Source of the DNA: Lacimicrobium alkaliphilum
Lineage (GTDB): Bacteria > Pseudomonadota > Gammaproteobacteria > Enterobacterales > Alteromonadaceae
Direction of reading: 5' to 3'
Assembly: GCF_001466725.1 (NCBI RefSeq)
Contig: NZ_CP013650.1
Span: forward strand, 2,976,001 to 3,040,000
Length of the DNA: 64,000 bases
The position numbers and the translations under genes are program-made. This document shows positions 27,566 through 38,629 of the stretch, one piece after another. Every line of letters starts with the position of its first letter. Positions within the stretch are counted from its first letter, which is position 1. The notes beneath the pieces are model-generated. The model was not told the DNA's origin, did no database searches, and worked only from the letters and a program-made list of their open reading frames with translations.

Positions 27566-27706
27566 TCTCTTGCTCCTGTTCCGTTAGTCCAAATTAATGT
27601 CCCTACTTAAACCTAGCGTAAAACCCTGATAACTCAAAAGTTTAACACTGCGGCCGCCCTTGTTTTTGTTGTCACCGCAAAAACCAGCCTCGGATTTAGC
27701 GGCGGA

Positions 27707-30304
27707 TTATAGCTTATCCTGCAGCCATGTCGACACAGATGCCAGCGCCTGGTCGAGATTTTCAGGCTGACTACCGCCTGCCTGAGCCATATCCGGACGA
27801 CCACCACCTTTTCCGCCAACTTGTTGAGCCACAAAATTGACCAGCTCACCGGCCTTAACCTTTGCGGTCAGATCATTGGTTACCCCGGCGATCAGGCTGA
27901 CCTTGTTGTCGCCCGCTACCGCCAGAACCAGAATGCCTGAGCCCATCTTGTTTTTCAGGGTATCGGTTAAATCACGCAGAGACTTGGGCTCTACCCCTTC
28001 CAACTTAGCAGACAGGACTTTGACATTGTTTATTTCATACGCATCAGATAATAAATCGGATCCCGCCTGACTGGCCATTTTCTGTTTAAGCTGCTGAACC
28101 TCTTTTTCAAGGTTCCTGGATTGCTCAACCAACTGACCGATACGCTCAGGCAATTTATGCCAGTCACTCTTCAGCTGAGCCGCCACATCGCATAGCAACT
28201 GACTTTGATGCTGAGAAAATTTAAGCGCCTGAGCCCCTGTTACTGCTTCGATACGACGCACCCCTGATGCAATGCCGCCTTCACTGGTAATACGGAACAG
28301 ACCGATGTCGCCGGTCTGGCTGACATGCGTACCGCCACACAGCTCCATGGAAAAATCGCCCATGGACACCACCCGCACCTGATCATCGTATTTCTCACCA
28401 AACAGTGCCTGAGCTCCGGCAGATTTGGCCTCTTCGAGGTCCATCAGCTTAGTGGTCAGCGGATGATTCAGCCGGATTTGCTGATTTACCAGATCTTCGA
28501 TTTCGGTGATCTGCCCGGCACTGACCCCCTCAAAATGCGAAAAATCAAAACGCAGTCGCTCAGGATCCACCAGAGACCCTTTCTGATTCACATGCTCGCC
28601 CAAAACGTTTTTAAGCGCAGCATGTAAAAGGTGAGTGGCGCTGTGGTTTAGCTTAATCGCCTGACGACGCTCAGCATCAATCTGCAGACTGGCCTTGTCA
28701 CCCACCTTAATCGGCGCCTCAGCAATACCTTTATGGGCTATGGCACTGCCAAGCTTAATGGTGTCGGTTATCTTAAAGCCGCCATTGGCAAGTTTCAGAT
28801 AGCCGGTATCGCCCACCTGACCCCCAGCCTCAGCATAAAAAGGCGTGCGGTCCAGTATCACCATGCCCTGTTCGCCGCTTTCCAGCTGCTGAACTTTGCT
28901 GTCTGTGCTGAACAACTCCAGTATCCGGGCTTCACCGCTTTGTTGATCGTAACCGGTAAACTCTGAGCTGCTGTAGCTGCTCAGTTGGCTGTTATAATCC
29001 ACGCCAAAATTACTGGCCTGCTGAGCACGTTTACGCTGCTCGGCCATGGCTTTTTCAAACCCGGCTTCATCGATACTAAAGCCTTTTTCACGGGCCACGT
29101 CGTTGGTCAGATCCGCAGGAAAGCCATAGGTATCATAGAGTTTAAATACCAGCTCACCGGGAATGGTCTTATCGGTGAGGCTTTCAAGGGCTTCCTGTAA
29201 AATCTGCATGCCCCGCTCAAGGGTTCTGGAAAACTGTTCTTCTTCCACTTTCAGTACCCGCTCAATGGTACTGCGTTGCGTTTTCAGCTCAGGATACGCC
29301 TCACCCATCTGGCCAATCAGCGCATCCACCAGCCTGTAAAAGAAAATGTCCTGAGCACCCAGCTTGTAACCATGACGTACAGCACGGCGGATAATACGTC
29401 GCAGCACATAACCGCGACCTTCGTTAGAGGGCAGTACCCCATCGGCAATCAGAAAACTGCATGAACGGATATGGTCCGCCACTACACGTAGGGACTTATC
29501 TTCAAGATCCTTAGCACCTGTTATCTCAGCAGCGGCTTTAATCAACGCCTGGAACAGATCAATCTCATAATTGCTGTGCACATCCTGCATGATCGCAGAG
29601 ATACGCTCCAGCCCCATCCCCGTATCGATAGAAGGCTTGGGCAGGGGTTCCAGGGTACCGTCAGCCTGGCGGTTGTACTGCATAAACACCAGGTTCCAGA
29701 TCTCGATAAACCTGTCACCGTCTTCTTCCGGCGTGCCGGGCGGGCCGCCCCAGATATGCTCACCGTGATCGTAGAATATTTCTGAGCAGGGGCCACAGGG
29801 CCCGGTATCGCCCATCGACCAGAAATTATCTGAGGTACTGATACGGATAATTTTCTCCGCCGGCACACCAATATGCTGTGACCAGATATCAAAGGCTTCA
29901 TCGTCCTCGGCATAAATGGTGACCAGCAGTTTTTGCTCAGGCAACTTCAGTTCTTTGGTCAGAAAGTGCCAGGCAAATTCTATGGCTTCTTTTTTGAAAT
30001 AGTCACCAAAGCTGAAATTGCCCAGCATTTCAAAAAAGGTGTGATGACGGGCCGTATAGCCAACATTCTCCAGATCATTATGCTTACCGCCGGCACGCAC
30101 ACAGCGCTGTGCCGAAACCGCCCGGTTATAACTGCGTTTTTCCGCACCCAGCAATACATCTTTAAACTGGTTCATCCCGGCATTGGTAAACAGCAGGGTC
30201 GGATCATCGGCAGGCACCAGCGAACTGCTGGGCACCAGTTGGTGACCATGGCTGGAAAAATAATCGAAAAATTTGCGTCGAATGTCAGCAGTACTAATAG
30301 TCAT
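27707..30304 (-). CDS. alaS: Alanyl-tRNA synthetase
   Basis: 865 aa, family length. Class II core with '[20 protein letters not shown]' at the start, '[15 protein letters not shown]' (motif 1/2 area) and 'RRAVRHG'. Editing domain has '[12 protein letters not shown]' and '[12 protein letters not shown]' (zinc site). C-terminal DHHA1/oligomerization domain ends '[22 protein letters not shown]'. Sits between recX and csrA. Confidence 0.98.
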   Translation of the reverse strand: MTISTADIRRKFFDYFSSHGHQLVPSSSLVPADDPTLLFTNAGMNQFKDVLLGAEKRSYNRAVSAQRCVRAGGKHNDLENVGYTARHHTFFEMLGNFSFGDYFKKEAIEFAWHFLTKELKLPEQKLLVTIYAEDDEAFDIWSQHIGVPAEKIIRISTSDNFWSMGDTGPCGPCSEIFYDHGEHIWGGPPGTPEEDGDRFIEIWNLVFMQYNRQADGTLEPLPKPSIDTGMGLERISAIMQDVHSNYEIDLFQALIKAAAEITGAKDLEDKSLRVVADHIRSCSFLIADGVLPSNEGRGYVLRRIIRRAVRHGYKLGAQDIFFYRLVDALIGQMGEAYPELKTQRSTIERVLKVEEEQFSRTLERGMQILQEALESLTDKTIPGELVFKLYDTYGFPADLTNDVAREKGFSIDEAGFEKAMAEQRKRAQQASNFGVDYNSQLSSYSSSEFTGYDQQSGEARILELFSTDSKVQQLESGEQGMVILDRTPFYAEAGGQVGDTGYLKLANGGFKITDTIKLGSAIAHKGIAEAPIKVGDKASLQIDAERRQAIKLNHSATHLLHAALKNVLGEHVNQKGSLVDPERLRFDFSHFEGVSAGQITEIEDLVNQQIRLNHPLTTKLMDLEEAKSAGAQALFGEKYDDQVRVVSMGDFSMELCGGTHVSQTGDIGLFRITSEGGIASGVRRIEAVTGAQALKFSQHQSQLLCDVAAQLKSDWHKLPERIGQLVEQSRNLEKEVQQLKQKMASQAGSDLLSDAYEINNVKVLSAKLEGVEPKSLRDLTDTLKNKMGSGILVLAVAGDNKVSLIAGVTNDLTAKVKAGELVNFVAQQVGGKGGGRPDMAQAGGSQPENLDQALASVSTWLQDKL

Positions 30305-30417
30305 TGATTATCCCGGATAAGCGGCATTAAGGGTAAAAAATCACCTGGATCTGTAAATGAGAAAAATCACTCAGGGGCCTGACAATAGCATGAAAACTTG
30401 TCCGATGTCAGGTGCTA

Positions 30418-30441
30418 AAACAGCTTTAAACCGGCTGTTTG
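30418..30441 (-). terminator. Possible terminator after recX
   Basis: On the minus strand AAACAGC-CGGTTTAAA-GCTGTTTT, a 7-bp stem with a short T-run, 68 bp after the recX stop and before alaS. Confidence 0.45.
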
Positions 30442-30508
30442 GGAGGATTAGTCTGACACTTTTAGCCTGTTTGCAGCGAGAAGCCCTTTGAGCAGCTGAA
30501 ATCCGACT

Positions 30509-30964
30509 TTACCCATCGCCCTGAGGTTCCATAGCGTACCGGATCTGCTCCTGGGTAAAGCCCTTGTATTGGAGGTGCCTGGCCCGTTTCTGCTGTTCTT
30601 TAAAATCCGTTACAGGTTTTGTGTATTTTCTCTGGTACAGCGCCCTGGCCGCTTCAAACCAGTCGGCCTCCAGTTCTGCCAGCGCCTGCTCAATCAGAGG
30701 ATCGGCAACCTGGCGTTGACGCAGTTCGCCACGAATACGTATCTCCCCTAATCCTCTGGCGAATCGCTGACGGGCGAAGCTTGCAGCAAAGCGGGCATCA
30801 GACTGCCATCCCCGTTCGGCAAACTCACTGATGATCTGACGGCTCAGCTCAGTTTCCAGCCCCCGGGCCCGCAATTTATTCAGCAACTCGGCCTGACTGT
30901 GTTCCCTTCTGCTAAGCAGATTGGTCAGGCATTCGCGGATGATCTTCCTGTCGGCTTCTGTCAT
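30509..30964 (-). CDS. recX: Regulatory protein RecX
   Basis: 151 aa; tandem three-helix RecX repeats: 'LLSRREHSQAELLNKLRARGL', 'ERGWQSDARFAASFARQRFARG', 'KRARHLQYKGFTQEQIRYAM'. It modulates RecA filaments. Normally recX follows recA directly; here the nearest recA gene is 11.7 kb away at 42631-43686, same strand. Its ATG is 35 bp from the divergent GNAT/FemAB-like gene, so it needs its own promoter; no LexA box was seen in that gap. Confidence 0.93.
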   Translation of the reverse strand: MTEADRKIIRECLTNLLSRREHSQAELLNKLRARGLETELSRQIISEFAERGWQSDARFAASFARQRFARGLGEIRIRGELRQRQVADPLIEQALAELEADWFEAARALYQRKYTKPVTDFKEQQKRARHLQYKGFTQEQIRYAMEPQGDG

Positions 30965-30999
30965 ATTGACTCTTCTGTTAACACTAACCCCGATGCCCT

Positions 31000-32145
31000 A
31001 TGGAATTGCAGTTTGTCTTTGTCGATGCCATCGGTCAGATTGACCGTCAGCAATGGAATCACCTGGCTGCAGGCGCAGGCCCCTTTTTAGACTACGATTT
31101 TCTGCAATCCCTTGAACAGACCGATTGTGTGGGACAACACAGTGGTTGGCAACCCTGTCATCTGGTTGTCTATAACTCAGGCGCCTTTATTGCCGCCATG
31201 CCGCTTTATCAGAAAATACACAGCTATGGTGAATATGTATTTGATTTTGCATGGGCCGAAGCCTACCAGCGCCATGGCCTGCAGTATTATCCCAAATTGA
31301 TCAGTGCCATTCCTTTTACTCCGGTAACAGGGCCAAGGCTACTGTGTGACCCGGCGCTGACATCACAGCTATGGCCAGCAGTAACAGAGCAGCTAAAGCA
31401 GTATTGCCTGCAACAGGGATTGTCTTCTGTGCATCTGCTGTTCACCGACGCACAAACCAGCAACACTCTGACTGAGCAGCAATTGCTAAGCCGCACCTCG
31501 GTACAATTTCACTGGTTTAATCGCGGCTATGGCAGTTTTGAGGACTTTGTTGCCACCTTTAATTCCCGTAAACGCAAAAACCTCAACAAAGAGCGGGCCA
31601 GATTAACACAGGCTGGCGTCACCTGCCGGCGACTCAACGGTGCCCAAATCAGCGAACAGGACATGCACGATTTTTACCTGTGCTACCGGCAAACCTATTT
31701 AAAACGCTCGGGCCACAGTGGCTATCTGACACCGGAGTTTTTTAACCTGCTGAGGGAAAAAATGGCTGATAACCTGTTGCTGGTACAGGCTGTAAGAGGC
31801 GACAAACTGCTGGCCTCAGCCCTGCTGCTGTTTGACGAGCACCACCTTTATGGTCGTTATTGGGGCGCTCTTGAGGAGGTAGACGGGCTGCATTTTGAAG
31901 TCTGTTACTATCAGGGTATCGAGTTTTGTATCCAGAATAATCTTAAACAGTTTAACCCAGGCACCCAGGGCGAACACAAGATCCAACGGGGCTTCGAGCC
32001 GGTCTATTGTTATTCTGCCCACTGGCTGGCACAGCCTGAGTTTCATCAGGCAGTGGCAGAATTTTTACAACATGAAGCCGCCCATATTCGTCACTATAAA
32101 ACACAGGCCGCGACCTTACTGCCCTTCCGGAAACAGGCCGAATAG
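31000..32145 (+). CDS. GNAT/FemAB-like protein (peptidogalycan biosynthesis family, DUF482 type)
   Basis: 381 aa. 'FNSRKRKNLNKERARLTQAGV' near residue 190 and 'LLASALLLFDEHHLYGRYWGA' near 265 plus 'CYYQGIEFCIQNNLKQFNPGTQGEHKIQRGFEPV' region near the end are the markers of the DUF482 group of acyl-CoA N-acyltransferase-fold proteins. The double-GNAT fold is like that of FemAB aminoacyl transferases, but the reaction is not known for this group. Cytosolic, no signal peptide. Divergent from recX; no operon partner. Confidence 0.78.
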   Translation: MELQFVFVDAIGQIDRQQWNHLAAGAGPFLDYDFLQSLEQTDCVGQHSGWQPCHLVVYNSGAFIAAMPLYQKIHSYGEYVFDFAWAEAYQRHGLQYYPKLISAIPFTPVTGPRLLCDPALTSQLWPAVTEQLKQYCLQQGLSSVHLLFTDAQTSNTLTEQQLLSRTSVQFHWFNRGYGSFEDFVATFNSRKRKNLNKERARLTQAGVTCRRLNGAQISEQDMHDFYLCYRQTYLKRSGHSGYLTPEFFNLLREKMADNLLLVQAVRGDKLLASALLLFDEHHLYGRYWGALEEVDGLHFEVCYYQGIEFCIQNNLKQFNPGTQGEHKIQRGFEPVYCYSAHWLAQPEFHQAVAEFLQHEAAHIRHYKTQAATLLPFRKQAE

Positions 32146-32225
32146 ATAACTCCTTCGTTGTAAACCTCTGCCGCCGTTAGCGAGATCCCTGGCTTTTTGT
32201 TATTGGTTTCGCGAAGGCGCAAAGG

Positions 32226-32306
32226 CACTGGGTTCCCGCCAACAACATGCGGGAACGACAGCCGGTCATGCCCGAATGTTGTAGTCGGGCATCCAGCGAC
32301 CTTTTA
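32226..32306. repeat. Dispersed repeat, module A (copy 1)
   Basis: CACTGGGTTCCCGCCAACAA, CGGGAACGACAG, GTCATGCCCGA and TCGGGCATCCAG. Two nested hairpins: TTCCCG...CGGGAA and ATGCCCGA...TCGGGCAT. Related copies occur at 34748, 47009 and 57575. Confidence 0.75.
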
Positions 32307-32352
32307 ATATCCAAACGCATCACCCTAGCATTGAGTCACCGATGGTGCTGGA

Positions 32353-33753
32353 CTAACGGCCTTTGGACATTATAAACACCTTATACCCCCAGGCCGGAAT
32401 GCTGACCTGCGTCTGCGGGTTTATCTCCAGGCTTTCGCCTGAAAAGGTCTCTGTATAAGAGCCCTGAAATGGCCCATCTGTAAAACTGACCTGCTGTGGC
32501 TCAGCAGAGAAATTAATCGCAGCAAAGATACGACTGTTTTCATCTTCACGCACAAAGCTCAGCACCTGTTCCGGAGCAGTATTGGGTACATGCACCATGG
32601 TGGCTCCCCATTTGCCATTCCACAACGCGGTATGTTTTTTTTTCAGGGCCAGCAGGTGTTGATAGAGATCACCGATGGGATGAGGCTTCCACTCAATCAG
32701 ATCTTTTTCAAAAAAGGCCAGTCGCCTGTCGTTACCCGCTTCCTGACCGCTGTAGATCAGCGGCATGCCTTCGCCAATCACAGAAAGCACGATGGCTGCC
32801 TCCAGACCCTCCCCAAAATTTTCAAACATGGTGCCTTCCCAGGCATTCATATCATGGTTGGTCACATGGGTCATACGCATGGCCTGTTTCGGAAAGGCGC
32901 TCTCATTCCAGGAATAATACACATACAGCTTACTTAAGGGCGCGTGACCTTCCATAATCTGCAGCATGGCTTCGGTCCAGCTCCAGGCGTAAGTCATATC
33001 AAAAGCCTCGGCATGCAGGTCGCGGGATTCCCACTCTGCCAGCATAAACACCGGCTTGACCAGATCCAGCTCGCGGCGAAGGTTGTTCCAGAAATCCACC
33101 GGCACAAAACCGGCCACATCGGCGCGGAAGCCGTCTACGCCCACCTCTTCGACCCAGTATTTCATGGCTTTGGTCATATATTCACGTACCTCAGCCTTGC
33201 TGTAATCGAGATCAATAATATCTGACCAGTCCCACCAGGGGGTGGGCCTGAAATCACCGTCCCAGCTACGTTCGTACCAGTCAGGATGCTGCTCCACCAG
33301 CGGATTGTCCCAGGCGGTATGGTTGGCCACCCAGTCGAGGATCACGTACATATCCCGTGCATGGGCTGCGTTGATAAAGGCCTTTAAATCCTCCAGGGTG
33401 CCAAACTCCGGATTCACACTGTAGTAATCTCTGACTGAATAGGGGCTGCCGAGTGTGCCCTTGCGGTTCTTCTCACCGATTTCGTGAATGGGCATCAGCC
33501 AGATAATATCCACGCCAAGTTCTTTCAGTCTCGGCAAATGCTGCTGCGCGGCGGCAAAGGTACCCTCAGGGGTATAATGACGCACATTCATTTCATAAAT
33601 CGCAGCGTTTTTACTCCATTCCGGATTAGTCAGTTTTACATAGGGCTTGGGCTCATAGGGAGATGTAGCCTGTTGTGAAACCTGTTGGTTGGTGCTGCAG
33701 GCCATTATCAGCGTACAGAGCAGTACCAATATTAAAATTCGCCAGTTCATCAT
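32353..33753 (-). CDS. GH13 alpha-amylase family lipoprotein
   Basis: 466 aa. Lipoprotein signal ending 'LIMAC' with Cys19 and Ser at +2, so probably outer-membrane. All four GH13 regions are present: 'DWVANHT' (140-146), 'GFRADVAGF' with nucleophile Asp212, 'LAEWES' with acid/base Glu240, and 'VTNHD' with Asp301. Short C-terminal beta domain. A surface or periplasmic alpha-glucan hydrolase is likely; exact specificity (amylase, cyclomaltodextrinase, glucosidase) cannot be read. Stands alone between two repeat-bearing gaps, away from other sugar genes. Confidence 0.88.
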   Translation of the reverse strand: MMNWRILILVLLCTLIMACSTNQQVSQQATSPYEPKPYVKLTNPEWSKNAAIYEMNVRHYTPEGTFAAAQQHLPRLKELGVDIIWLMPIHEIGEKNRKGTLGSPYSVRDYYSVNPEFGTLEDLKAFINAAHARDMYVILDWVANHTAWDNPLVEQHPDWYERSWDGDFRPTPWWDWSDIIDLDYSKAEVREYMTKAMKYWVEEVGVDGFRADVAGFVPVDFWNNLRRELDLVKPVFMLAEWESRDLHAEAFDMTYAWSWTEAMLQIMEGHAPLSKLYVYYSWNESAFPKQAMRMTHVTNHDMNAWEGTMFENFGEGLEAAIVLSVIGEGMPLIYSGQEAGNDRRLAFFEKDLIEWKPHPIGDLYQHLLALKKKHTALWNGKWGATMVHVPNTAPEQVLSFVREDENSRIFAAINFSAEPQQVSFTDGPFQGSYTETFSGESLEINPQTQVSIPAWGYKVFIMSKGR

Positions 33754-33885
33754 TCACCCTCACAATTTAAACGATTAAGTTCAGAGGTTGTTAACATCCC
33801 GTTAAACAGGCTTAAGTTCAAGCCGGTAAGAAGGTGAATACGTTTGCAACAGCTCCGATCAGCAGCGTCAGCTTATATTCCCGGA

Positions 33886-34035
33886 CGGCTGGCTTTATAA
33901 GCTCCTGACTTTCGTCAGGATAACGCACTCTCCGTCGTGCCGGGCCCCGACCCGGTACCTTTATCAGTCGACTGAATGGTCTATCCCTGGCTGCACGGCT
34001 GGCCTTACAAGATCCTGACTTTCGTCAGGATGACG
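33886..34035. repeat. Two direct copies of a 40-bp hairpin element
   Basis: Copies at 33886-33925 and 33996-34035 both read CGGCTGGC(t/c)TTA(t/c)AAG then ATCCTGACTTTCGTCAGGAT (first copy starts CTCCTGAC), a perfect hairpin TCCTGAC-TTTC-GTCAGGA. They occupy most of the 334-bp gap 33754-34087 between the GH13 gene and the DUF938 gene, with GGGCCCCGACCCGG between them. No gene seen. Confidence 0.75.
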
Positions 34036-34087
34036 GGGGGAGCTGGACGACGGGGGCAGAATGACAGAGGTAGTATCAGAGACCAGC

Positions 34088-34687
34088 TCAGCGCTTGTGC
34101 CACTCAAGCAACTGGTTATTTGCAGGTAACTGATAGCGGCGGTTTAGCACCAGCCCCCTGCCCTGAACCCAGCCCTGCAATTCAGCGATATCACGGATAC
34201 CACCGCAGCCCCGGGCCAGTAGATGCTGATCAAAAGCCCGGTTGCTGTCACTGGTGTACTGCCCGTCGATGTTAAAAGGTCCGTACTGACAGAACACACC
34301 GCCCGGGGGCAGATTTTCGGCCACCAGTTGCATCATCTCTCTGGCCTCTGAGACTTGCATAATATGGGTGGTATTGGCAGTAAATACGCCGTCAAAGCCG
34401 GGCGGGCCCGAATCCGGCCAGTTATCTTCGCCAATGGTCAAAGAAAGTGGAGGCTTTAGATTGGAACAAGGATAGGCATCTATCCAGGCATTGATGCCGG
34501 AATGATTTTCCGGCATATCGCTGGTCTGCCAGATAAGGTGAGGCAAATTGGGCGCAAAAAACACCCCGTGCTGACCTGTGCCACTGCCGATTTCCAGTAC
34601 CGCTTCGGTATGGGCGAAGGCCGTTTTCAGCACATCCAGAATCGGTTGCTTGTTATTTTCACAGGCCTGACTAAAGGGTTTGCTCAT
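34088..34687 (-). CDS. DUF938 family SAM-dependent methyltransferase-like protein
   Basis: 199 aa. N-terminus 'FSQACENNKQPILDVL' and 'VLEIGSGTGQHGVFFA' (SAM motif I) are characteristic of the DUF938 family, followed by 'WQTSDMPENHSGINAWI' and 'FDGVFTANTTHIM'. Conserved across gammaproteobacteria; substrate unknown. It lies between two repeat-bearing gaps and has no obvious operon partner. Confidence 0.85.
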   Translation of the reverse strand: MSKPFSQACENNKQPILDVLKTAFAHTEAVLEIGSGTGQHGVFFAPNLPHLIWQTSDMPENHSGINAWIDAYPCSNLKPPLSLTIGEDNWPDSGPPGFDGVFTANTTHIMQVSEAREMMQLVAENLPPGGVFCQYGPFNIDGQYTSDSNRAFDQHLLARGCGGIRDIAELQGWVQGRGLVLNRRYQLPANNQLLEWHKR

Positions 34688-34747
34688 GGGAATCCCGCAG
34701 CGTTGTCGTAAAAGCTAAGCCTAAGGGCAAAAACCCTTAGATGTAAA

Positions 34748-34909
34748 CCTCAACCGCGGGAACGACGGGGCTTGTCATGCCCGAGTGCCTTTGTCGGGCA
34801 TCCAGCGCCCTTGGAGAAAAACTAAAAATAACCACAGAGGGGCACAGAGTTATTAACCGCTTACCCCTTGTTACTTCTCCGTGTTCTCTGTACCTCTGTG
34901 GTGAATTAT
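34748..34909. repeat. Dispersed repeat, modules A and B (copy 2)
   Basis: Module A at 34751-34814 (CGGGAACGAC, GTCATGCCCGAGTG, GTCGGGCATCCAGC). Module B at 34827-34909: ATAACCACAGAGGGGCACAG ... GTTCTCTGTACCTCTGTGGT, arms of an inverted repeat enclosing TTATTAACCGCTTACCCC. It ends 14 bp before the metH stop, so it may act as the 3' end of the metA-metH transcript. Confidence 0.75.
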
Positions 34910-34923
34910 GCTTTTACCCCGGT

Positions 34924-37548
34924 CTACCCCAGATTCGGTGCCAGCCATTTCTCGGCCTGTTCGATGCTCCAGCCTTTACGCTCGGCATAGTCTTCCAACT
35001 GATCACGCTGTATCTGAGCCACCGCGAAATATTTGCTGTCAGGGTGAGCGAAATACCAGCCAGACACCGACGCACCCGGCCACATGGCAAAACTCTCAGT
35101 GAGCGTCATGCCGGTGTGTTTCTCGGCTTCCAGCAGATCCCAGATCTTCTGCTTTTCGGTATGCTCCGGGCAGGCCGCATAGCCCGGTGCCGGACGGATA
35201 CCCTGGTATTTCTCGCGAATCAGTGCCGCATTGTCCAGACTCTCGTTCGGGGCATAGCCCCAAAACTCCTTGCGTACTTTCTTATGCAGGTACTCGGCAA
35301 AGGCCTCGGCCAGGCGGTCAGCCACGGCTTTAACCATAATCGCATTATAGTCATCACCGTTTTGCTTGTGGGCCTCGGCCAGTTCTTCTTCGCCGATACC
35401 GGCAGTAACGGCAAAGGCGCCCACGTAATCGGCAATACCGGATTCTTTACTGGCGACAAAGTCGCTTAAGCAATAATTGGCAAAGCCCTTTTTCTCGGTC
35501 TGCTGGCGCAGATGGCAGGCAGTGGTCAGTAACGAGCTGCGCGTGTCATCGGAGTAAATCTCAACATCATCGCCCACCCGGTTAGCCGGGAATAATCCCG
35601 CCACCCCTTTGGCTTTTAAATCACCGGAGCGCTGGAAGTCATCGAGCATGGCATTGGCATCGGCAAACAGCTTTTTAGCCTCTTCACCCACTATCTCGTC
35701 ATCAAAAATACGCGGGTATTTACCAGCCAGAGACCAGGTTAAGAAAAACGGCGTCCAGTCAATATACTCACGCAAGGTAGTGATATCCGCCTCGAATTGC
35801 TGCACCCCAAGCTGATTAGGCGTTTTGGGCTGATAGTTGCTGAAATCCGGCACCAGCGCATTGGCTCTGGCAGCTTCTAACGTTACAGGCTTTGTGCGCG
35901 GCCTTTTACGGGCATGTTGTTCCCGTACTTTGTCATATTCTGCCGACAATTGGGCCACATAGCCTTCGCGATCGGTTTTGGAAATCAGTTTCTGGCATAC
36001 CCCTACCGCCCTTGATGCGTTGGGTACATACACTACCGGGCCGTGGTAATTCTGCTCGATTTTTACCGCCGTATGCGCCTTGGAAGTAGTAGCGCCGCCA
36101 ATCAATAGTGGCAATTCAAAACCCTTACGCTCCATTTCTTTGGCCACATGCACCATTTCATCCAGTGAGGGGGTGATAAGGCCCGACAGGCCAATCATCT
36201 GTGCCCCTTCATCGATAGCGGTTTTGAGGATCTTTTCACAGGGCACCATTACCCCCATGTCGATCACTTCAAAGTTATTACATTGGAGCACCACACCAAC
36301 AATATTCTTGCCGATATCGTGCACATCGCCTTTGACGGTGGCCAGCAGGATCTTGCCGTTGCTGCTACCTTCGGATTTTTCCCTTTCAATATAGGGCTGC
36401 AGATAGGCCACGGCTTTTTTCATTACCCGCGCCGATTTCACCACCTGGGGCAGGAACATCTTGCCCTCACCAAATAAGTCGCCCACCACATTCATGCCGT
36501 CCATCAGCGGCCCTTCGATCACATGCAGGGGCAGATCCGCTTCCTGACGGGCGGCTTCGGTATCCTCGACAATAAAATCCATAATGCCTTTAACCAGCGC
36601 ATGTTCGAGGCGTTTTTTAACCGGCCATTGACGCCATTCCTGATTCTCCTTCACCACTTCCTTGCCGTCGCCCTGATACTTAGGTGCCAGCTCCAGCAAC
36701 CTGTCGGTACCCTCGGGGGTGCGGTTAAGGATCACATCCTCGACCGCCTCGCGCAGCTCTGCAGGGATATCGTCATACACCGCCAATTGCCCGGCATTAA
36801 CGATGGCCATGTCCATACCGGCAGCGATAGCGTGGTACAAAAATACCGAATGCATGGCCTCTCGGACCGGATTATTCCCACGAAAGGAAAAGGAGATATT
36901 CGACAGGCCGCCGGATACGTGGGCATGGGGCAAATGCTGCTTAATTCTGCGGGTGGCATTGATAAAATCCACCGCATAATTGTTGTGTTCTTCAATGCCG
37001 GTGGCCACCGCAAAAATATTCGGATCGAAGATAATATCTTCAGGCGGGAAGCCAATTTTCTCCGTCAGCAGGCGATAGCTGCGCTCACAGATCTCAAATT
37101 TGCGATCTTCGGTATCTGCCTGGCCCTTTTCATCAAAGGCCATCACCACAGTGGCGGCGCCGTAGCGCTTCAGCAGGCTGGCCTGATGCAGAAACTGCGC
37201 TTCGCCTTCTTTGAGGCTGATGGAGTTAACAATGGCCTTACCCTGAACACATTTCAGGCCCGCTTCGATCACTGTCCACTTGGAGGAGTCGATCATCACC
37301 GGTACCCTGGAGATATCCGGCTCCGAGGCAATCAGATTCAAAAAGCGCACCATCGCCGCTTCTGAGTCCAGCATCGCCTCATCCATATTGATATCGATGA
37401 TCTGAGCGCCGTTCTCCACCTGCTGGCGGGCCACTTCCAGCGCGGTTTCATAGTCCTCATCCATGATCAGCCGTTTGAATTTAGCCGAGCCGGTCACATT
37501 GGTCCGCTCGCCGATATTGATAAAGTTAGCGCTTGATTGATTGTTCAT
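34924..37548 (-). CDS. metH: Methionine synthase, pterin/cobalamin/activation part (split MetH)
   Basis: 874 aa from ATG at 37548, with AAAGAGG 5 bp upstream; reading further up in frame only enters the previous gene. It contains the methyltetrahydrofolate domain ('[18 protein letters not shown]'), cap and B12 domain with the base-off His motif '[11 protein letters not shown]', and the AdoMet activation domain '[15 protein letters not shown]'. It lacks only the homocysteine domain, which is the separate preceding gene; together they total 1221 aa against 1227 in E. coli MetH. The break falls in the linker between modules, with 13 bp between stop and start. Confidence 0.94.
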   Translation of the reverse strand: MNNQSSANFINIGERTNVTGSAKFKRLIMDEDYETALEVARQQVENGAQIIDINMDEAMLDSEAAMVRFLNLIASEPDISRVPVMIDSSKWTVIEAGLKCVQGKAIVNSISLKEGEAQFLHQASLLKRYGAATVVMAFDEKGQADTEDRKFEICERSYRLLTEKIGFPPEDIIFDPNIFAVATGIEEHNNYAVDFINATRRIKQHLPHAHVSGGLSNISFSFRGNNPVREAMHSVFLYHAIAAGMDMAIVNAGQLAVYDDIPAELREAVEDVILNRTPEGTDRLLELAPKYQGDGKEVVKENQEWRQWPVKKRLEHALVKGIMDFIVEDTEAARQEADLPLHVIEGPLMDGMNVVGDLFGEGKMFLPQVVKSARVMKKAVAYLQPYIEREKSEGSSNGKILLATVKGDVHDIGKNIVGVVLQCNNFEVIDMGVMVPCEKILKTAIDEGAQMIGLSGLITPSLDEMVHVAKEMERKGFELPLLIGGATTSKAHTAVKIEQNYHGPVVYVPNASRAVGVCQKLISKTDREGYVAQLSAEYDKVREQHARKRPRTKPVTLEAARANALVPDFSNYQPKTPNQLGVQQFEADITTLREYIDWTPFFLTWSLAGKYPRIFDDEIVGEEAKKLFADANAMLDDFQRSGDLKAKGVAGLFPANRVGDDVEIYSDDTRSSLLTTACHLRQQTEKKGFANYCLSDFVASKESGIADYVGAFAVTAGIGEEELAEAHKQNGDDYNAIMVKAVADRLAEAFAEYLHKKVRKEFWGYAPNESLDNAALIREKYQGIRPAPGYAACPEHTEKQKIWDLLEAEKHTGMTLTESFAMWPGASVSGWYFAHPDSKYFAVAQIQRDQLEDYAERKGWSIEQAEKWLAPNLG

Positions 37549-37561
37549 AACTACCTCTTTA

Positions 37562-38605
37562 TCAATGTACGAATGGCTCAAGACCAGACAGACGTAAACG
37601 CACCTGCGGCTGTGCCGGTTTGCGTGGTGGCAGGCCCTCAACCGCCCTGGCGATCGCCTGGATATGCTCAGGGCTGGTACCGCAACATCCGCCAACAATA
37701 TTTAGCAGGCCCGATTCCGCCCACTCACGAATATGTACGGCCATTTCATCCCCTTCCATATCATATTCGCCAAATTCGTTTGGCAGGCCGGCATTAGGAT
37801 GAGCGGATACCGCACATTCGGCGATATCGCTGATTTCCTGCACATACTGACGCAGTAAATCGGGCCCCAGGGCGCAGTTGAGGCCAAAAGACACCGGCTT
37901 AACGTGGCGCAAAGAGTAATAAAAGGCTTCGGCAGTCTGCCCCGACAAGGTACGGCCTGAGGCATCGGTAATAGTGCCGGAAATCATCACCGGCAGGCGC
38001 TGATTGCGTTTATCAAAGGTGTTCTCAATGGCAAATAACGCCGCCTTGGCATTAAGGGTATCAAACACGGTTTCAACCAGAATCAGATCGGCGCCGCCTT
38101 CCATCAGCCCGTCACAGGCTTCTTCATAGGCTTCAACCAGTTCATCAAAGCTGACATTACGCTTGCCCGGATCGTTAACATCCGGCGAGATGGACGCCGT
38201 GCGGTTGGTGGGTCCCAGCACCCCGGCTACAAAGCGTGGTTTGTCGGCGCTGCTGTATTGGTCGGCTGCTTCACGGGCCAGCCTGGCCGCCGCCACATTG
38301 ATCTCATGCACCAGAGATTGCATGTCATAGTCAGCCATGGCGATGGAGGTGGCATTAAAGGTATTGGTTTCGATGATATCGGCACCGGCGGCCAGATACT
38401 GGCCATGAATATCGCGAATAAGATCGGGCTGAGTCAGCACCAGCAAATCGTTATTGCCTTTGATATCGCTGTGCCAGTCAGCAAAGCGTTCGCCACGATA
38501 ATCGTCCTCTTCCAGCTTGTGCAACTGGATCATAGTGCCCATGGCGCCATCAAGAATCAGAATCTTCTGTTTCAGGGCATCGGTGAAATTGTTTGAATCA
38601 GTCAA
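37562..38605 (-). CDS. metH: Homocysteine S-methyltransferase domain of split MetH
   Basis: 347 aa; equals module 1 of MetH. Zinc-binding cysteines are intact: Cys244 in 'SFGLNC', Cys307 and Cys308 in 'GGCCGT' (E. coli 247, 310, 311). '[10 protein letters not shown]' and '[15 protein letters not shown]' are typical. TTG start at 38605 with AGGAAGG 6 bp upstream, 24 bp after metA. Transfers the methyl group from B12 to homocysteine; must dock with the protein of the next gene to work. Confidence 0.93.
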   Translation of the reverse strand: MTDSNNFTDALKQKILILDGAMGTMIQLHKLEEDDYRGERFADWHSDIKGNNDLLVLTQPDLIRDIHGQYLAAGADIIETNTFNATSIAMADYDMQSLVHEINVAAARLAREAADQYSSADKPRFVAGVLGPTNRTASISPDVNDPGKRNVSFDELVEAYEEACDGLMEGGADLILVETVFDTLNAKAALFAIENTFDKRNQRLPVMISGTITDASGRTLSGQTAEAFYYSLRHVKPVSFGLNCALGPDLLRQYVQEISDIAECAVSAHPNAGLPNEFGEYDMEGDEMAVHIREWAESGLLNIVGGCCGTSPEHIQAIARAVEGLPPRKPAQPQVRLRLSGLEPFVH

Positions 38606-38629
38606 AAAAACCTTCCTGTTCGGTGTCTG

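Noticed and set aside
34924..37698. Longer start for the second metH gene at 37698
   Set aside because: The extra 50 residues are an out-of-frame reading of the preceding gene; the ATG at 37548 has a good ribosome site and matches the family.
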